Notes: generated by a model not told the origin, from the sequence alone. A stretch of DNA of 64,000 nucleotides from Daejeonella lutea (GCF_900168015.1 NZ_FUYR01000001.1:95968-159967); one strand, 5' to 3'; positions 45,992 to 55,741 are shown, counted from the first letter of the stretch. A program made the numbers and translations.

Positions 45992-48276
45992 TAAGCCGCT
46001 TCGGAGTCAGCTCCTTTTGTAATGATTTTTAATTTCTGATCATCACCTTGAAATGATTCTAATTCAAGCCCTTTTAAAACAAGTAAGTGCGAAATGAAAT
46101 AGGCGAGAGTACTTTCAGCCCCCTGGTTTCTGTTCAGTCCCCCAGGTTGAAGTCCATCGCAACATCCCTTCGTTTCATGATCATAAAGAGGAAGGCGCAA
46201 TGTATTCTCTCCTAAGAACCATTGATAGCATAAATACATCTTGCTCAAAAATTGCTTTTCGCCGCTAACATCATAAGCCTTGAAGTACATTAGCACCATA
46301 GCCATGCTTTCGATGGCTTGTTGATCGAAAATTGCCATACTGCCATTCCGATAATACCATCCATCACTTCCAACAGGACTTAAGTAGCCCTTGCTTAAGG
46401 TGAGACTATCCAGGAATTCGATCGACTCATAGGCAATTTCCATTACCCGCTCATTTCCGGTTATTTGAGACGAATGAAGCAGTGCAAGAGGTAAAATTGC
46501 ATTGTCATAACTTAATTTGTCTTCAAACCAATGCCAGTTATCCGCCTTGTTGTTTTCATAAACGTCAACTAGTGGTTGGGTTAACTCTTTTAGTTGAAGA
46601 ATCAGACCTTCATCGTATGGATGTGCCTGTAGATAATAAGAAAGTCCAATAATGGTGTTTGCCAATCCTCTCAAATGTTGAAGATCCTTGAAATGCGGGA
46701 TAGATCTCTGAAATAGTTCTTCTGCGAATTCTCTATACGAATTATTTGGCGCGGAATTTATAAGGTAACCCAAAGCCCAAATCGTTCGACCAAAGGAATC
46801 TTCCGAACCAACTTCATCCAAATATTCTCTGCGGAAACTTAAGAAGTTTCTGAAATTCCCATCATCCATCTGCATGTACTGAATATAACTGAGATAGATA
46901 GGAAGCAGGTCGAGGGCTTCTTTGCTTTTGTTTTGTTCGTAGGCCATTAGCGCCATTATTAGTGCTCTGGCATTATCATCAAGGCAATAACCTTCCTTAA
47001 GATTGGGAATACCATATTTAGCATGTTGCACGATGCCTGTATCATCAGTCAATCGTTTTACGTGCGTCAGATTAAACTCTGGAATTATTTCCGAATCGAT
47101 AATATGTCTGCTTTTCGTTTTTAGGACAGTTAAAGCTGATGAGTCTTTTAAAAGTGCCGTATACTCTCTCCCAATTGCCGGCCATCTCAGATTTAACCCA
47201 TAATTATATGCGGTTTCTTTCAATTTTGCGAGCTTTTCCGGGTGATCGAGTAAATCGTTAACAGATTCAGACAAGTTCTCGAAGTCCTTGAAATCAAACA
47301 ACCGTCCACGTCCGTTTTGCAGTAATTCCTGCGCATGCCAGTATGGAGTAGATAAAACCGCAGCTCCGGCGCCGACAGCATAAGATAATGTTCCACTAGT
47401 TATCTGCGCTTCGTTTAAATATGGCGTAACATAAATATCGCATGCGGTGAGATAGTGGTGCAACTCCTCCTCAGAAACAAACTGATTAATAAATGTTAGA
47501 TGTTCTTCGACATTTAGGCTTTTAGCAAGTTTTTTTAAGCTATCCCGGTACTCTTCGCCGGAGTTCTTTCTGACTCCAGGATGAGTATTTCCCAGAACCA
47601 CATACATCACATCCGGATGTTTCTCAACTATTGCTGGGAGTGCTTTTATAACTGTTTCAAGGCCCTTATTCCGGCTGATTAAACCGAATGTAAACAGCAC
47701 CTTTTTATTTTTAAATGAAGGTAGTTTCTTAACAGGGTTATTCTCTACTGGCTCTAGATCTGGCACGCCATGCTCAATGCGCTGGATCTTGTCTTCAGAA
47801 ATGTAGTAAATATTTCTCAAGAAATCCACCGCCTTATGGCTCATTACTACGATCTTCGATGACTGCTTTGCAATCTCACGAATGATGATTTGCTGCATGA
47901 AACTCGGCTCTCTCAGTACTGTGTGCAAGACAGTTATCAAAGGTTTATTCAAGCGACTGATCAGCGGAAGGAGATAAACGCCGCTTTCTCCGCCATAAAT
48001 GCCAAATTCATGCTCGATCACACATGCATCGACATCACTGTTATTGATAAATTCTGCAGCCTTTATATAGTCTTTTTGATGCTCCTGGCGTATCGTAAAC
48101 TTAACTTCGGCTGGATAAGCATATTCCTCCAGATCGTCTGAGTCATTCATTGCCACCACAAATCCATTGAGTGATCCATCCTTATTATCGGCGTTTATTG
48201 CTCGAATGAGATTGTAATTAAATGTTGCAATTCCACATTCCCTTGGCGTGTAAGAAGAAAGATATGCGATTTTCAT
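45991..48276 (-). CDS. Fusion of GT4 glycosyltransferase and C-terminal alpha-helical toroid domain
   Basis: A 761-residue two-domain protein. The first ~390 residues are a GT-B GT4 enzyme (MKIAYLSSYTPRECGIATFN, then VLFTFGLISRNKGLETVIKALP and YVTPYLNEAQITSGTLSYAVGAGA). The remaining ~350 residues are nearly all helical, with GYCLDDNARALIMALMAYE, MDDGNFRNFLSF, DSFGRTIWALGYLI and DNAILPLALLHSS. This pattern suggests an (alpha/alpha)6 toroid of glycoside-hydrolase type. Whether the second domain is catalytic is unknown. A synthase coupled to a trimming or acceptor-binding domain is an inference. It forms an operon with the 336-residue glycosyltransferase. Confidence 0.85.
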   Translation of the reverse strand: MKIAYLSSYTPRECGIATFNYNLIRAINADNKDGSLNGFVVAMNDSDDLEEYAYPAEVKFTIRQEHQKDYIKAAEFINNSDVDACVIEHEFGIYGGESGVYLLPLISRLNKPLITVLHTVLREPSFMQQIIIREIAKQSSKIVVMSHKAVDFLRNIYYISEDKIQRIEHGVPDLEPVENNPVKKLPSFKNKKVLFTFGLISRNKGLETVIKALPAIVEKHPDVMYVVLGNTHPGVRKNSGEEYRDSLKKLAKSLNVEEHLTFINQFVSEEELHHYLTACDIYVTPYLNEAQITSGTLSYAVGAGAAVLSTPYWHAQELLQNGRGRLFDFKDFENLSESVNDLLDHPEKLAKLKETAYNYGLNLRWPAIGREYTALLKDSSALTVLKTKSRHIIDSEIIPEFNLTHVKRLTDDTGIVQHAKYGIPNLKEGYCLDDNARALIMALMAYEQNKSKEALDLLPIYLSYIQYMQMDDGNFRNFLSFRREYLDEVGSEDSFGRTIWALGYLINSAPNNSYREFAEELFQRSIPHFKDLQHLRGLANTIIGLSYYLQAHPYDEGLILQLKELTQPLVDVYENNKADNWHWFEDKLSYDNAILPLALLHSSQITGNERVMEIAYESIEFLDSLTLSKGYLSPVGSDGWYYRNGSMAIFDQQAIESMAMVLMYFKAYDVSGEKQFLSKMYLCYQWFLGENTLRLPLYDHETKGCCDGLQPGGLNRNQGAESTLAYFISHLLVLKGLELESFQGDDQKLKIITKGADSEAA

Positions 48277-48600
48277 ATATATTGATTCCTTATTTTAATT
48301 GCTTATGGTGAGCAGCAAATAAACTACCACTCGCACAAGCCATTTTTTAATTAATTTATTTTATTGTATGCAAAAGGCATTCCATTATACCCAGATTAAG
48401 CCCTTAGCTCATTTTTGTTACTAAACCTTGCATTCTTTTGACTAAAAGTTAGAAGAATACTGTATAAGGCAACCCGTCGTTTTTCCAAGAGTCACTTTGT
48501 TTAATTATTCCAACAGCTTTTGTATTATTTTGTTGAGTATTTGTGTTAGATTTAATACTTAATGTGATAAAAAGCGTATTTCTACCTAATTGAAACAAAA
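48277..48600. other. Divergent intergenic region
   Basis: A 324-bp A/T-rich stretch between the leftward glycosyltransferase operon and the rightward SGNH gene. It must hold both promoters. Weak candidates are TAGATTTA (48547-48554, plus strand) and a near match on the minus strand around 48312-48319. Neither has a good -33 element. No repeat or RNA gene was seen. Confidence 0.4.
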
Positions 48601-49263
48601 ATGAAGTCTCTCCGCTTGGTTGTTTATACTGTCGTAATCTTGCTCCTTACGGGGATGAAAATTCAGAAACCCATGAAGGTGGTTTTTTTTGGTGATTCTA
48701 TCACTCAGGCTGGAGTGCGACCTGGCGGCTACATCACAATGATGCAGGAGGCATTGAAGGGATACGAGTTGATTGGCGCTGGGATAGGAGGGAACAAAGT
48801 TTATGATCTTTACCTTCGGCTTGAATCCGATGTGCTAGATAAAAAGCCTGATATGACCGTGATTTATGTGGGTGTTAATGATGTGTGGCACAAACAGACG
48901 AGCCAGACAGGTACTGATCCGGATAAGTTTACTGGTTTTTATTCTGCTTTGATTAAAAAAATGCAATCAGCAGGCATTAAAGTTATATTATGCACTCCGG
49001 CTGTAATTGGAGAGCGGACCGATTTTAGTAATGCACAGGATGGCGATTTGAACCGTTACAGTCAAATAATCAGAGATCTATCTAAACAATATAATTGCCC
49101 GCTGGTAGATCTTCGAAAGGAATTTTTGGCCTACAACCTCGCTAATAACCCGATGAACAAAGAATCTGGAATCTTAACCACTGATCGAGTTCATTTAAAC
49201 CCTGGCGGTAATAAATTAGTTGCCGATCTGATGATGAAAGCCATAACTTCTGTCCAAAAGTGA
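48601..49263 (+). CDS. SGNH/GDSL hydrolase
   Basis: A 220-residue esterase-fold protein. An N-terminal hydrophobic segment (about 6-18) may be a signal peptide or anchor. Catalytic blocks are GDSIT with S33, the oxyanion glycine in GIGGNKVYD, GVNDVW (block III asparagine), and DRVHLNPGG with D195 and H198. Family members act as lipases, acetyl-xylan esterases or deacetylases of cell-surface glycans; substrate cannot be assigned. It lies alone, facing the DEAD-box helicase gene. Confidence 0.9.
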   Translation: MKSLRLVVYTVVILLLTGMKIQKPMKVVFFGDSITQAGVRPGGYITMMQEALKGYELIGAGIGGNKVYDLYLRLESDVLDKKPDMTVIYVGVNDVWHKQTSQTGTDPDKFTGFYSALIKKMQSAGIKVILCTPAVIGERTDFSNAQDGDLNRYSQIIRDLSKQYNCPLVDLRKEFLAYNLANNPMNKESGILTTDRVHLNPGGNKLVADLMMKAITSVQK

Positions 49264-49310
49264 GGTGATTCCAACGGCGTTCAATTAATCACTCAGATCA
49301 GCATTTAGAA

Positions 49311-50576
49311 TTATCGTCTTTTCCCAAAATACCGTTTTGGTGCTCCCTTTGCTCCGGACGTGTTATCTGATCGTTCAGGTTTTTTATTTTTCGAACTGCC
49401 TTTTTTCTTGGTTGATTGCGATAAAAGGTAAGCTGCCCCTTTCATGTGATAAGGTTGCTCTTCAACTACCGGAATAGAGCGAGCAATTAATTTTTCAATA
49501 TCTTTGAGATACTCCATTTCCTCGTCGTCGCAAAATGAAAGGGCGATACCGCTGGATCCTGCACGACCTGTCCTTCCTATGCGGTGGACATAGGTTTCAG
49601 GAACATTCGGTAATTCATAGTTAATCACGTGCGAAAGCTCTTCGATATCAATACCTCGAGCAGCAATATCGGTCGCAATTAATGCTTTTAATTGACCCGT
49701 TTTGAAGTTTGACAATGCCTTTTGTCTGGCATTCTGACTTTTGTTTCCGTGAATTGCTTCTGTTTTAATCCCTGCCTTAACAAGGTCTTTTACAATTTTA
49801 TCAGCACCATGCTTAGTTCTTGTGAAGATAAGTGCTGATTTAATTGTTTTATCATTGAGAAGGTGAATTAGCAACTTTTTCTTGTCTCCTTTTTCAACAA
49901 AATATATTGATTGATCAATGGTATCCGCAGTACTTGATACAGGCGTAACTTCTACCTTTTCAGGGGACACAAGAATTGTATTAGCAAGCTTCTGAATCTC
50001 AGGTGGCATCGTTGCTGAGAAGAAGAGCGTTTGGCGCTTCTGTGGGATCTTTGTAATGATCTTTTTTACATCATTTATAAAACCCATGTCTAGCATCCGG
50101 TCAGCTTCATCCAATACAAATATTTTAAGGTAATGCAGATGAACAAACTTTTGATTAATTAGGTCTAACAATCTTCCAGGAGTTGCTATGAGTATATCAA
50201 CACCTGATTTCAAAGCAGAGACTTGTGATCCCTGCGAAACTCCCCCAAAAATAACAGTATGTTTCATGCCGGTATGTCGGCCATATGCCGTGAAGCTTTC
50301 ACCAATTTGAATAGCCAGTTCACGCGTAGGAGTCAGAATGAGGCATTTTATTGCTCTCGGACTTTTGTCGTAGATTTTTCCTCCTTCAAGAATCTGAAGT
50401 ATTGGGATTGCAAACGCTGCCGTTTTACCGGTACCTGTTTGTGCACATCCAAGCAAGTCTTTGCGGTCTAATATAATGGGAATCGATTGTTCCTGTATAG
50501 GGGTTGGATTTGTATAACCTTCAGTTTTTAGAGCTCTTAATATTGGCTCTATTAAATTTAAATTTTCGAATGACAT
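49311..50576 (-). CDS. DEAD-box RNA helicase (RhlE type)
   Basis: A 421-residue ATP-dependent RNA helicase. Q motif near 25-30, motif I AQTGTGKT at 45-52, [22 protein letters not shown], then the second RecA domain with [10 protein letters not shown] and HRIGRTGR. The last ~45 residues are basic and disordered (lysine, serine, glycine), as in RhlE and CsdA-like enzymes of Bacteroidota. A role in ribosome assembly, RNA turnover or cold adaptation is typical; the RhlE name is approximate. Confidence 0.93.
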   Translation of the reverse strand: MSFENLNLIEPILRALKTEGYTNPTPIQEQSIPIILDRKDLLGCAQTGTGKTAAFAIPILQILEGGKIYDKSPRAIKCLILTPTRELAIQIGESFTAYGRHTGMKHTVIFGGVSQGSQVSALKSGVDILIATPGRLLDLINQKFVHLHYLKIFVLDEADRMLDMGFINDVKKIITKIPQKRQTLFFSATMPPEIQKLANTILVSPEKVEVTPVSSTADTIDQSIYFVEKGDKKKLLIHLLNDKTIKSALIFTRTKHGADKIVKDLVKAGIKTEAIHGNKSQNARQKALSNFKTGQLKALIATDIAARGIDIEELSHVINYELPNVPETYVHRIGRTGRAGSSGIALSFCDDEEMEYLKDIEKLIARSIPVVEEQPYHMKGAAYLLSQSTKKKGSSKNKKPERSDNTSGAKGAPKRYFGKRR

Positions 50577-50706
50577 GAATTGGGTTTAATATGCTGTTTA
50601 AATTGGCAGCACTTTATTTTGGCGCAAAGGTACGCGTTTAATGTGAGATGTGTCTGGCGACAAGCCTTCCAGCACTCCATTTTAACCCAAAGTTGACTTT
50701 ACCGTC

Positions 50707-51891
50707 CTAAAGGGTTTCAATCACCTCGATAATCACTCTGCAAGCTTCAATTATTTCAGTTTCGGAAATTATTAGCGGTGGAGCTATGCGTAATGCCGTA
50801 TCGCAATGCAGAAACCAATCAATGATAACGCCTTTTTCCTGGCAGCGCTTGCTGATGGTCTCAATCTGATCGAAAGTTTCAAGTTGAACGCTGAGCATTA
50901 ATCCTTTACCACGAACTTCTGTTATTCTAGGATGACGCAGCAATTTTCGGAACAATTTCTCTTTAGCAGGAACGCCGTCTAATAAATTTTCATCGATAAT
51001 CACCTGAAGATTCGCAAGTCCGGCTGCACAACTAACGGGATGGCCTCCAAATGTTGTAATATGTCCAAGAATAGGATTTTCTTTTAACACCCCCATTATC
51101 TCATGAGAGGAAACAAATGCGCCGATCGGCATCCCGCCACCCATCCCTTTTGCAATGAGTAAAATATCGGGAACAATGCCGAATTGTTGAAAACCGAATA
51201 ATGTTCCGGTTCGCCCAAAACCAGTCTGAATTTCGTCCAATATCAATAAGGCACCGGTGTTTAAACATTTTTCCCTGAGCTGCAGCATGTACTCCGGGCT
51301 AGGTACTCTCACGCCGGCCTCTCCCTGGATAGTTTCGATTACTACGGCAGCTGTTTGTTCTGTAATAAGATCAAGGTCTGGGAGTTTGTTGAATTCAATG
51401 AAGTCAATTGCGGGAAGAAGCGGACGGTAAGCTTGCTTATAGTACTCATTACCCATGATACTCAATGCACCCTGGCTGCTTCCGTGGTAAGAGTTTTTAC
51501 AGGCAACTATTTTTGCCCTGCCTGTATAACGCTTGGCAAGCTTCATTGCACCTTCAGTGGCTTCGGTGCCTGAATTAACGAAATAAACTGATTGTAGTGA
51601 AGGGGGAAGGACAGAAGCTAGTTTTTCGGCAAATCTAACCTGTGGAGATTGGATATACTCTCCATAGACTGTCAAATGCATATACTTATCAACCTGATCT
51701 TTTATGGCGCCGACGACTTTTGGATGGCGATGTCCTGTGTTACTGACAGCGAAACCAGAAACAAGGTCTATATATTGCTTTCCAGAGCAGTCATAGAGAT
51801 AAATACCCTCGGCGCGCACAACTTCGAGTGACCTCGGAAACGATGATGTTTGAGCTGTATTTAGAAGGAAAAGCTGACGAGTGGTAAGCAT
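50707..51891 (-). CDS. Class III pyridoxal-phosphate aminotransferase
   Basis: A 394-residue aminotransferase of the acetylornithine/ornithine/4-aminobutyrate subgroup. Landmarks are NSGTEATEGAMKLAKRYTGR near 107-126, LILDEIQTGFGRTG with the cofactor-binding aspartate near 215, and the Schiff-base lysine in LLIAKGMGGGMPIGAF near 245. Substrate is not determined; no arginine-biosynthesis gene is next to it. It starts with ATG and stands alone, followed upstream by the ECF sigma operon's last gene. Confidence 0.9.
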   Translation of the reverse strand: MLTTRQLFLLNTAQTSSFPRSLEVVRAEGIYLYDCSGKQYIDLVSGFAVSNTGHRHPKVVGAIKDQVDKYMHLTVYGEYIQSPQVRFAEKLASVLPPSLQSVYFVNSGTEATEGAMKLAKRYTGRAKIVACKNSYHGSSQGALSIMGNEYYKQAYRPLLPAIDFIEFNKLPDLDLITEQTAAVVIETIQGEAGVRVPSPEYMLQLREKCLNTGALLILDEIQTGFGRTGTLFGFQQFGIVPDILLIAKGMGGGMPIGAFVSSHEIMGVLKENPILGHITTFGGHPVSCAAGLANLQVIIDENLLDGVPAKEKLFRKLLRHPRITEVRGKGLMLSVQLETFDQIETISKRCQEKGVIIDWFLHCDTALRIAPPLIISETEIIEACRVIIEVIETL

Positions 51892-51946
51892 GTGCGAAAT
51901 TAGGGAAACTTTCTCTAAGCACGCATAGGCGACAAGAGGTTATAAC

Positions 51947-52384
51947 TTAGTCCACCGCTTTCCTTCTATTATTTAACTGTTTATAAAGGTGTTCGCGGAA
52001 TTCACTTTCAGCCCGGTATAATGCAAGAATTTTTTGCGGTGGAATCGCTTTTGCATACAGTTTTCTATATTTTTTCTTTAATTCAAGCATTTTACTCTCA
52101 TAAAGAATATCGGCACTAATGGTTTCATTCGGGTCGCTATTTTTGTTATATCTAGCTTCCCTTCGTTTTTTAAGCAACTCCAAAAATTCTGTAGTATAAT
52201 TATTGTAAACCGGCCAAAATTTCTGAGCTTCTTCTGTTGTTAAGTCGAGCTTACTTGTAATGAAAGCAACCTTAATTGATTCAATCTGTTCAGATCGCCC
52301 CCACTTTTTTTGTGCGAATGTTGGTAACGTAAATGTAAAACCCATTACAAAAACCCACAAACCATACCTTACTAATCTTTTCAT
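51947..52384 (-). CDS. Exported CpxP/Spy-like small protein
   Basis: A 145-residue protein with a signal peptide (about residues 1-24, ending TFAQ). The mature part is helical and charged, with KVAFITSKLDLTTEEAQKFWPVYNNY, a pattern seen in Spy/CpxP/RcnB-like periplasmic helper proteins. Its start overlaps the stop of the upstream membrane regulator gene (ATGA), so the two are coupled. It is last gene of the ECF sigma operon and could report or buffer envelope stress. Confidence 0.8.
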   Translation of the reverse strand: MKRLVRYGLWVFVMGFTFTLPTFAQKKWGRSEQIESIKVAFITSKLDLTTEEAQKFWPVYNNYTTEFLELLKKRREARYNKNSDPNETISADILYESKMLELKKKYRKLYAKAIPPQKILALYRAESEFREHLYKQLNNRRKAVD

Positions 52385-53004
52385 AATGTTGTACTTTCAA
52401 TATACAGCTCTAAATCGTCAGCTGAAACGTCCGGAGTAACCTGATCAAGTTCTTCCGGATTAAGATGCTCTATAATAAACGGTGTATCACCCGCTGTACT
52501 GTGAGCTTGTAAATAATTAATAATTTCCTGATCGGGAACTTCGGAAAGTTGTTCGTTGAAATTCTCGGTATTAGAACTGAAATAAATTCCAGTCGCAATC
52601 ATTACGGTTACACATGCAGCCGCAGCGTAGCTGAACCACGATGTATATAATTTGCGGATTGGGATATCTCTTTTTGAAGATTCTTGAACCCGTGCATTAA
52701 TCCTGTCGGAAAGTTCAGTAAAGTATCCTTCAGGCATTGTAAATCCATGGGTGGGAGCAAGAGCTTTAATGTTACCAACTGAAATACGTTCCTCAATTTG
52801 ACTTCTGCTCTCCTCGAAATAGTTATGTGGTATTCTAAATCCATTTTGATTAAAGCTCTGGCAATCAATTAGTACCCTGGCATTAATAGTATGAGTAAGT
52901 TCTTCAAAATACTGGGCAGGTAAAGTGAAAGGAATCGCTTTTCCTATCGCAACAAGAGTTGGCGCATCTTTCTGCCAATCTATATCTCTTTCATTTAATT
53001 CCAT
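52381..53004 (-). CDS. Membrane protein, probable anti-sigma factor with three internal repeats
   Basis: A 207-residue protein with one transmembrane helix (about 127-143, YAAAACVTVMIATGIYF). The N-terminal part should be cytosolic and the C-terminal ~65 residues periplasmic. The cytosolic part contains three repeats with consensus xPxxYFxELxxxIxxR: PFTLPAQYFEEL, GFRIPHNYFEES and GFTMPEGYFTEL. It lies between an ECF sigma gene and a periplasmic helper, the classical place of an anti-sigma factor. No zinc-type ZAS motif is visible. Function is inferred from position. Confidence 0.75.
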   Translation of the reverse strand: MELNERDIDWQKDAPTLVAIGKAIPFTLPAQYFEELTHTINARVLIDCQSFNQNGFRIPHNYFEESRSQIEERISVGNIKALAPTHGFTMPEGYFTELSDRINARVQESSKRDIPIRKLYTSWFSYAAAACVTVMIATGIYFSSNTENFNEQLSEVPDQEIINYLQAHSTAGDTPFIIEHLNPEELDQVTPDVSADDLELYIESTTL

Positions 53005-53034
53005 ATTCCTTTGATACTCTGTGTATAAAAAGGT

Positions 53035-53586
53035 TTAATCAGTATTCAATAAATAATCTTCAATTTTCTTAACAGCGATGTGAAAAGAAGCTTTGAGGCC
53101 TCCAACTGTCGTACCCAATATTTCGGAAATTTCCTCATACTTCAGATCGTCGTAATATTTCATATTGAAAACCAGTCTTTGTTTCTCTGGCAACGTCAAC
53201 AGAGCCTTCTGAAGCTTCAGTTGGGCCTTGTCTCCATCGAAGTATGGACTATCAACCAACGCCTGCGCCAGTTCATATCCGGCGGTTTCATCCAGGGATA
53301 TGTTGTTTTTCTGTTTCTTACGATTTAAGAAAGTTATGCTTTCGTTCGTAGCTATACGATAGAGCCAGGTGTAGAGCTGAGAGTCTTTTCGAAAATTTGA
53401 AAGACTTTTCCAAACTTTGATGAATACTTCCTGAACTAGGTCATCGGTATCATCATGATCAATGACCAGTCTTCGGATGTGCCAATATATTTTTTGTTGG
53501 TATTTTTTCAGCAGGAGATTGAAAGCTTCGTTACGTGTGCTTTCGATGGCAAACTTGTCGAGAATTTCTGAGTCTTCAACCTGCAT
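53035..53586 (-). CDS. ECF sigma factor (sigma-70 family)
   Basis: A 183-residue sigma factor. Region 2 has DDTDDLVQEVFIKVWKSL and the -10 recognition part (YTWLYRIATNESITFLNRKK). Region 4 has LPEKQRLVFNMKYYDDLKYEEISEILGTTVGGLKASFHIAVKKIE, a helix-turn-helix that binds -35 elements. There is no region 3 and no C-terminal extension. First gene of an operon with a membrane regulator and a periplasmic protein. Autoregulation would be expected but the promoter could not be read. Confidence 0.95.
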   Translation of the reverse strand: MQVEDSEILDKFAIESTRNEAFNLLLKKYQQKIYWHIRRLVIDHDDTDDLVQEVFIKVWKSLSNFRKDSQLYTWLYRIATNESITFLNRKKQKNNISLDETAGYELAQALVDSPYFDGDKAQLKLQKALLTLPEKQRLVFNMKYYDDLKYEEISEILGTTVGGLKASFHIAVKKIEDYLLNTD

Positions 53587-53706
53587 CTATTATTCCGTTG
53601 TTTTTATTGTTCAAATCGGAAATGCAGATCTCAAATGGAAAATCGTTTTGTTGATTCGCCATTGACTTTTCTCAATATCGAATCATAAATTAACGAGTTC
53701 CTGCGA

Positions 53707-54660
53707 CTACTTCCTTTTAATTACCCGCTGTACAGCACTTATGATATCGTCAGTATCTAACCCGTATTTTTTCATTAACTGATCAGGAGTACCGCTTTCG
53801 CCAAAACTGTCGTTAACAGCAACATATTCCTGTGGAACAGGATTGTTTCTTGAAAGAACCTGAGCGATGCTGTCGCCCAATCCGCCGTAGCGGTTATGTT
53901 CTTCTGCCGTTACCACGCAACCTGTTTTGGCTACCGACTTTAAGACTGCTTCCTCATCCAATGGTTTAATTGTATGGATATTTATTATTTCGGCATTAAT
54001 TCCTAGTTCCGCAAGTTTCTCACCTGCTTCGATAGCTTTCCAAACTAAATGTCCTGTTGCAAAAATGGAAACATCCGTGCCTTCATTAACCATCCACGCT
54101 TTACCAATTTCAAACTTTTGATCAGGATCGGTGAAAACTGGGACTACCGGACGACCAAAACGCAGATAGACCGGCCCATGATGCTCCGCAATGGCGATAG
54201 TAGCTGCCTTAGTCTGATTGTAATCACATGGATTTATAACGGTCATACCCGGAAGCATTTTCATCATACCGATATCTTCCAATATCTGGTGGGTGGCTCC
54301 ATCTTCACCAAGAGTCAGGCCGGCATGGGACGCGCATATTTTAACATTCTTATCAGAATATGCTATTGACTGCCGGATTTGGTCGTAAACGCGGCCAGTT
54401 GAGAAATTTGCAAAAGTTCCTGTAAAAGGAATTTTTCCACCTATCGTCAATCCAGCAGCAATTCCCATCATATTTGCTTCAGCAATTCCTATCTGAAAAA
54501 AGCGGTCAGGAAATTCCTTTATAAAGGCATCCATTTTTAAAGATCCGATAAGGTCTGCGCACAAAGCCACAACCTGCTCATTCTTTTTCCCAGCTTCCAG
54601 CAAGCCAGCTCCAAATCCAGAACGTGTGTCTTTTTTCTCAGTATATGTGTATTTCTTCAT
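53707..54660 (-). CDS. Transketolase, C-terminal half (split enzyme)
   Basis: A 317-residue polypeptide covering the pyrimidine-binding and C-terminal domains of transketolase. Visible are the catalytic-type glutamate region FFQIGIAEANMMGIAAGL near 52-69, FANFSTGRVYDQIRQSIAYS, and GDSIAQVLSRNNPVP near the end. With the N-terminal half at 54803-55648 it forms a heteromeric transketolase, a known arrangement in many bacteria. It interconverts sugar phosphates in the non-oxidative pentose phosphate pathway using thiamine diphosphate. The 142-bp spacer to the other half contains a heptad array. Confidence 0.92.
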   Translation of the reverse strand: MKKYTYTEKKDTRSGFGAGLLEAGKKNEQVVALCADLIGSLKMDAFIKEFPDRFFQIGIAEANMMGIAAGLTIGGKIPFTGTFANFSTGRVYDQIRQSIAYSDKNVKICASHAGLTLGEDGATHQILEDIGMMKMLPGMTVINPCDYNQTKAATIAIAEHHGPVYLRFGRPVVPVFTDPDQKFEIGKAWMVNEGTDVSIFATGHLVWKAIEAGEKLAELGINAEIINIHTIKPLDEEAVLKSVAKTGCVVTAEEHNRYGGLGDSIAQVLSRNNPVPQEYVAVNDSFGESGTPDQLMKKYGLDTDDIISAVQRVIKRK

Positions 54661-54760
54661 ATTAAAATCTGTAACCAGATAGGTGTTGTGTAAATAATTG
54701 CTCTAAGCTATCACTTAGATTTAGGCTTTCAGTCAAGGATAGAACTATTTGATTTAAGAA

Positions 54761-54795
54761 GAGCTCAAAGCTCATTTCTCACATCTCAAAGCACA
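54761..54795 (-). repeat. Heptad array between the two transketolase genes
   Basis: Five 7-nt units in register. On the minus strand (gene direction) four have the form TGAGNNN and the outermost is TGTGCTT. Unlike the three arrays in the rRNA/RNAP block, no reverse-complement half is evident; only a short GAGCT/AGCTC hairpin (loop CAA) is present. Confidence 0.65.
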
Positions 54796-54802
54796 TGTAT
54801 TG

Positions 54803-55648
54803 TTAATAATCGCCGTGAGTTTCCTCGACCTGTGCAAGGGCAAGTGCTAATTGCTCATCATTTGGTGCTACCCCATGCCACTTGTGTGAATGCATCATAA
54901 AATCAATACCATTTCCCATCATAGTCTGCATAAGTATCATGATCGGCTTGCCTTTACCTGTCTTGGCAAGGGCGAGATCAAGTACACGCACCACGTCAGC
55001 CATATCATTACCATTCATATCTAATACATCCCACCCAAATGCTTCCCATTTTGCTCTAAGATTTCCCAGGGAGAGAACGTTTTCGGTCGAACCATCAATT
55101 TGTTGACCATTAACGTCAATCGCGGAAATCAGGTTATCAACTTTATTATGGCTTGCATACATTGCAGCTTCCCACGTCTGTCCTTCCTGTAGTTCGCCAT
55201 CGCCATGAAGAGAATAGACAATTCGGCCGTCATTGTTTAATTTTTTAGCCAAGGCTGCTCCTATAGCTACAGACATGCCTTGACCTAGAGAGCCTGAAGC
55301 AACTCTGATGCCTGGTAAACCCTCATGGGTAGTAGGATGTCCCTGAAGTCTTGAATCTATTTTCCTGAAAGTCGACAGTTCACTAACTTCAAAATATCCC
55401 GCTCGTGCTAATACACTATACCAAACAGGAGATATATGTCCATTCGAAAGGAAGAACAAGTCTTCACCCTTTCCATCCATGTCAAACTTTGTATTATGTT
55501 TTAATGCGTGAAAATATAGAGCGACGAAATAGTCTGCGCAGCCTAGCGAGCCCCCCGGATGACCTGATTGGCAGCCGTGCACCATTCTTAAAATATCACG
55601 TCGCACCTGGGCGGCAAGTTTTGTCAATTTATCAATATCTGGAGTCAT
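54803..55648 (-). CDS. Transketolase, N-terminal half (split enzyme)
   Basis: A 281-residue polypeptide with the thiamine-diphosphate-binding domain of transketolase. Landmarks are GCQSGHPGGSLGCADYFVALY near 25-46, HGDGELQEGQTWEA (magnesium/diphosphate motif) near 150, and IDVNGQQIDGST near 178. It is the partner of the downstream C-terminal half. The gene ends with ETHGDY, as expected for the split form. Starting ATG is preceded by an A/T-rich stretch. Confidence 0.93.
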   Translation of the reverse strand: MTPDIDKLTKLAAQVRRDILRMVHGCQSGHPGGSLGCADYFVALYFHALKHNTKFDMDGKGEDLFFLSNGHISPVWYSVLARAGYFEVSELSTFRKIDSRLQGHPTTHEGLPGIRVASGSLGQGMSVAIGAALAKKLNNDGRIVYSLHGDGELQEGQTWEAAMYASHNKVDNLISAIDVNGQQIDGSTENVLSLGNLRAKWEAFGWDVLDMNGNDMADVVRVLDLALAKTGKGKPIMILMQTMMGNGIDFMMHSHKWHGVAPNDEQLALALAQVEETHGDY

Positions 55649-55741
55649 AGTGTATGCTTATAGCGCCGCTAAATTAGCTATTGTTGTTGGAATTGGAAAG
55701 GATAGGGGAGTCAAATAGTGAGAATAACAGCCAACCAAAGA

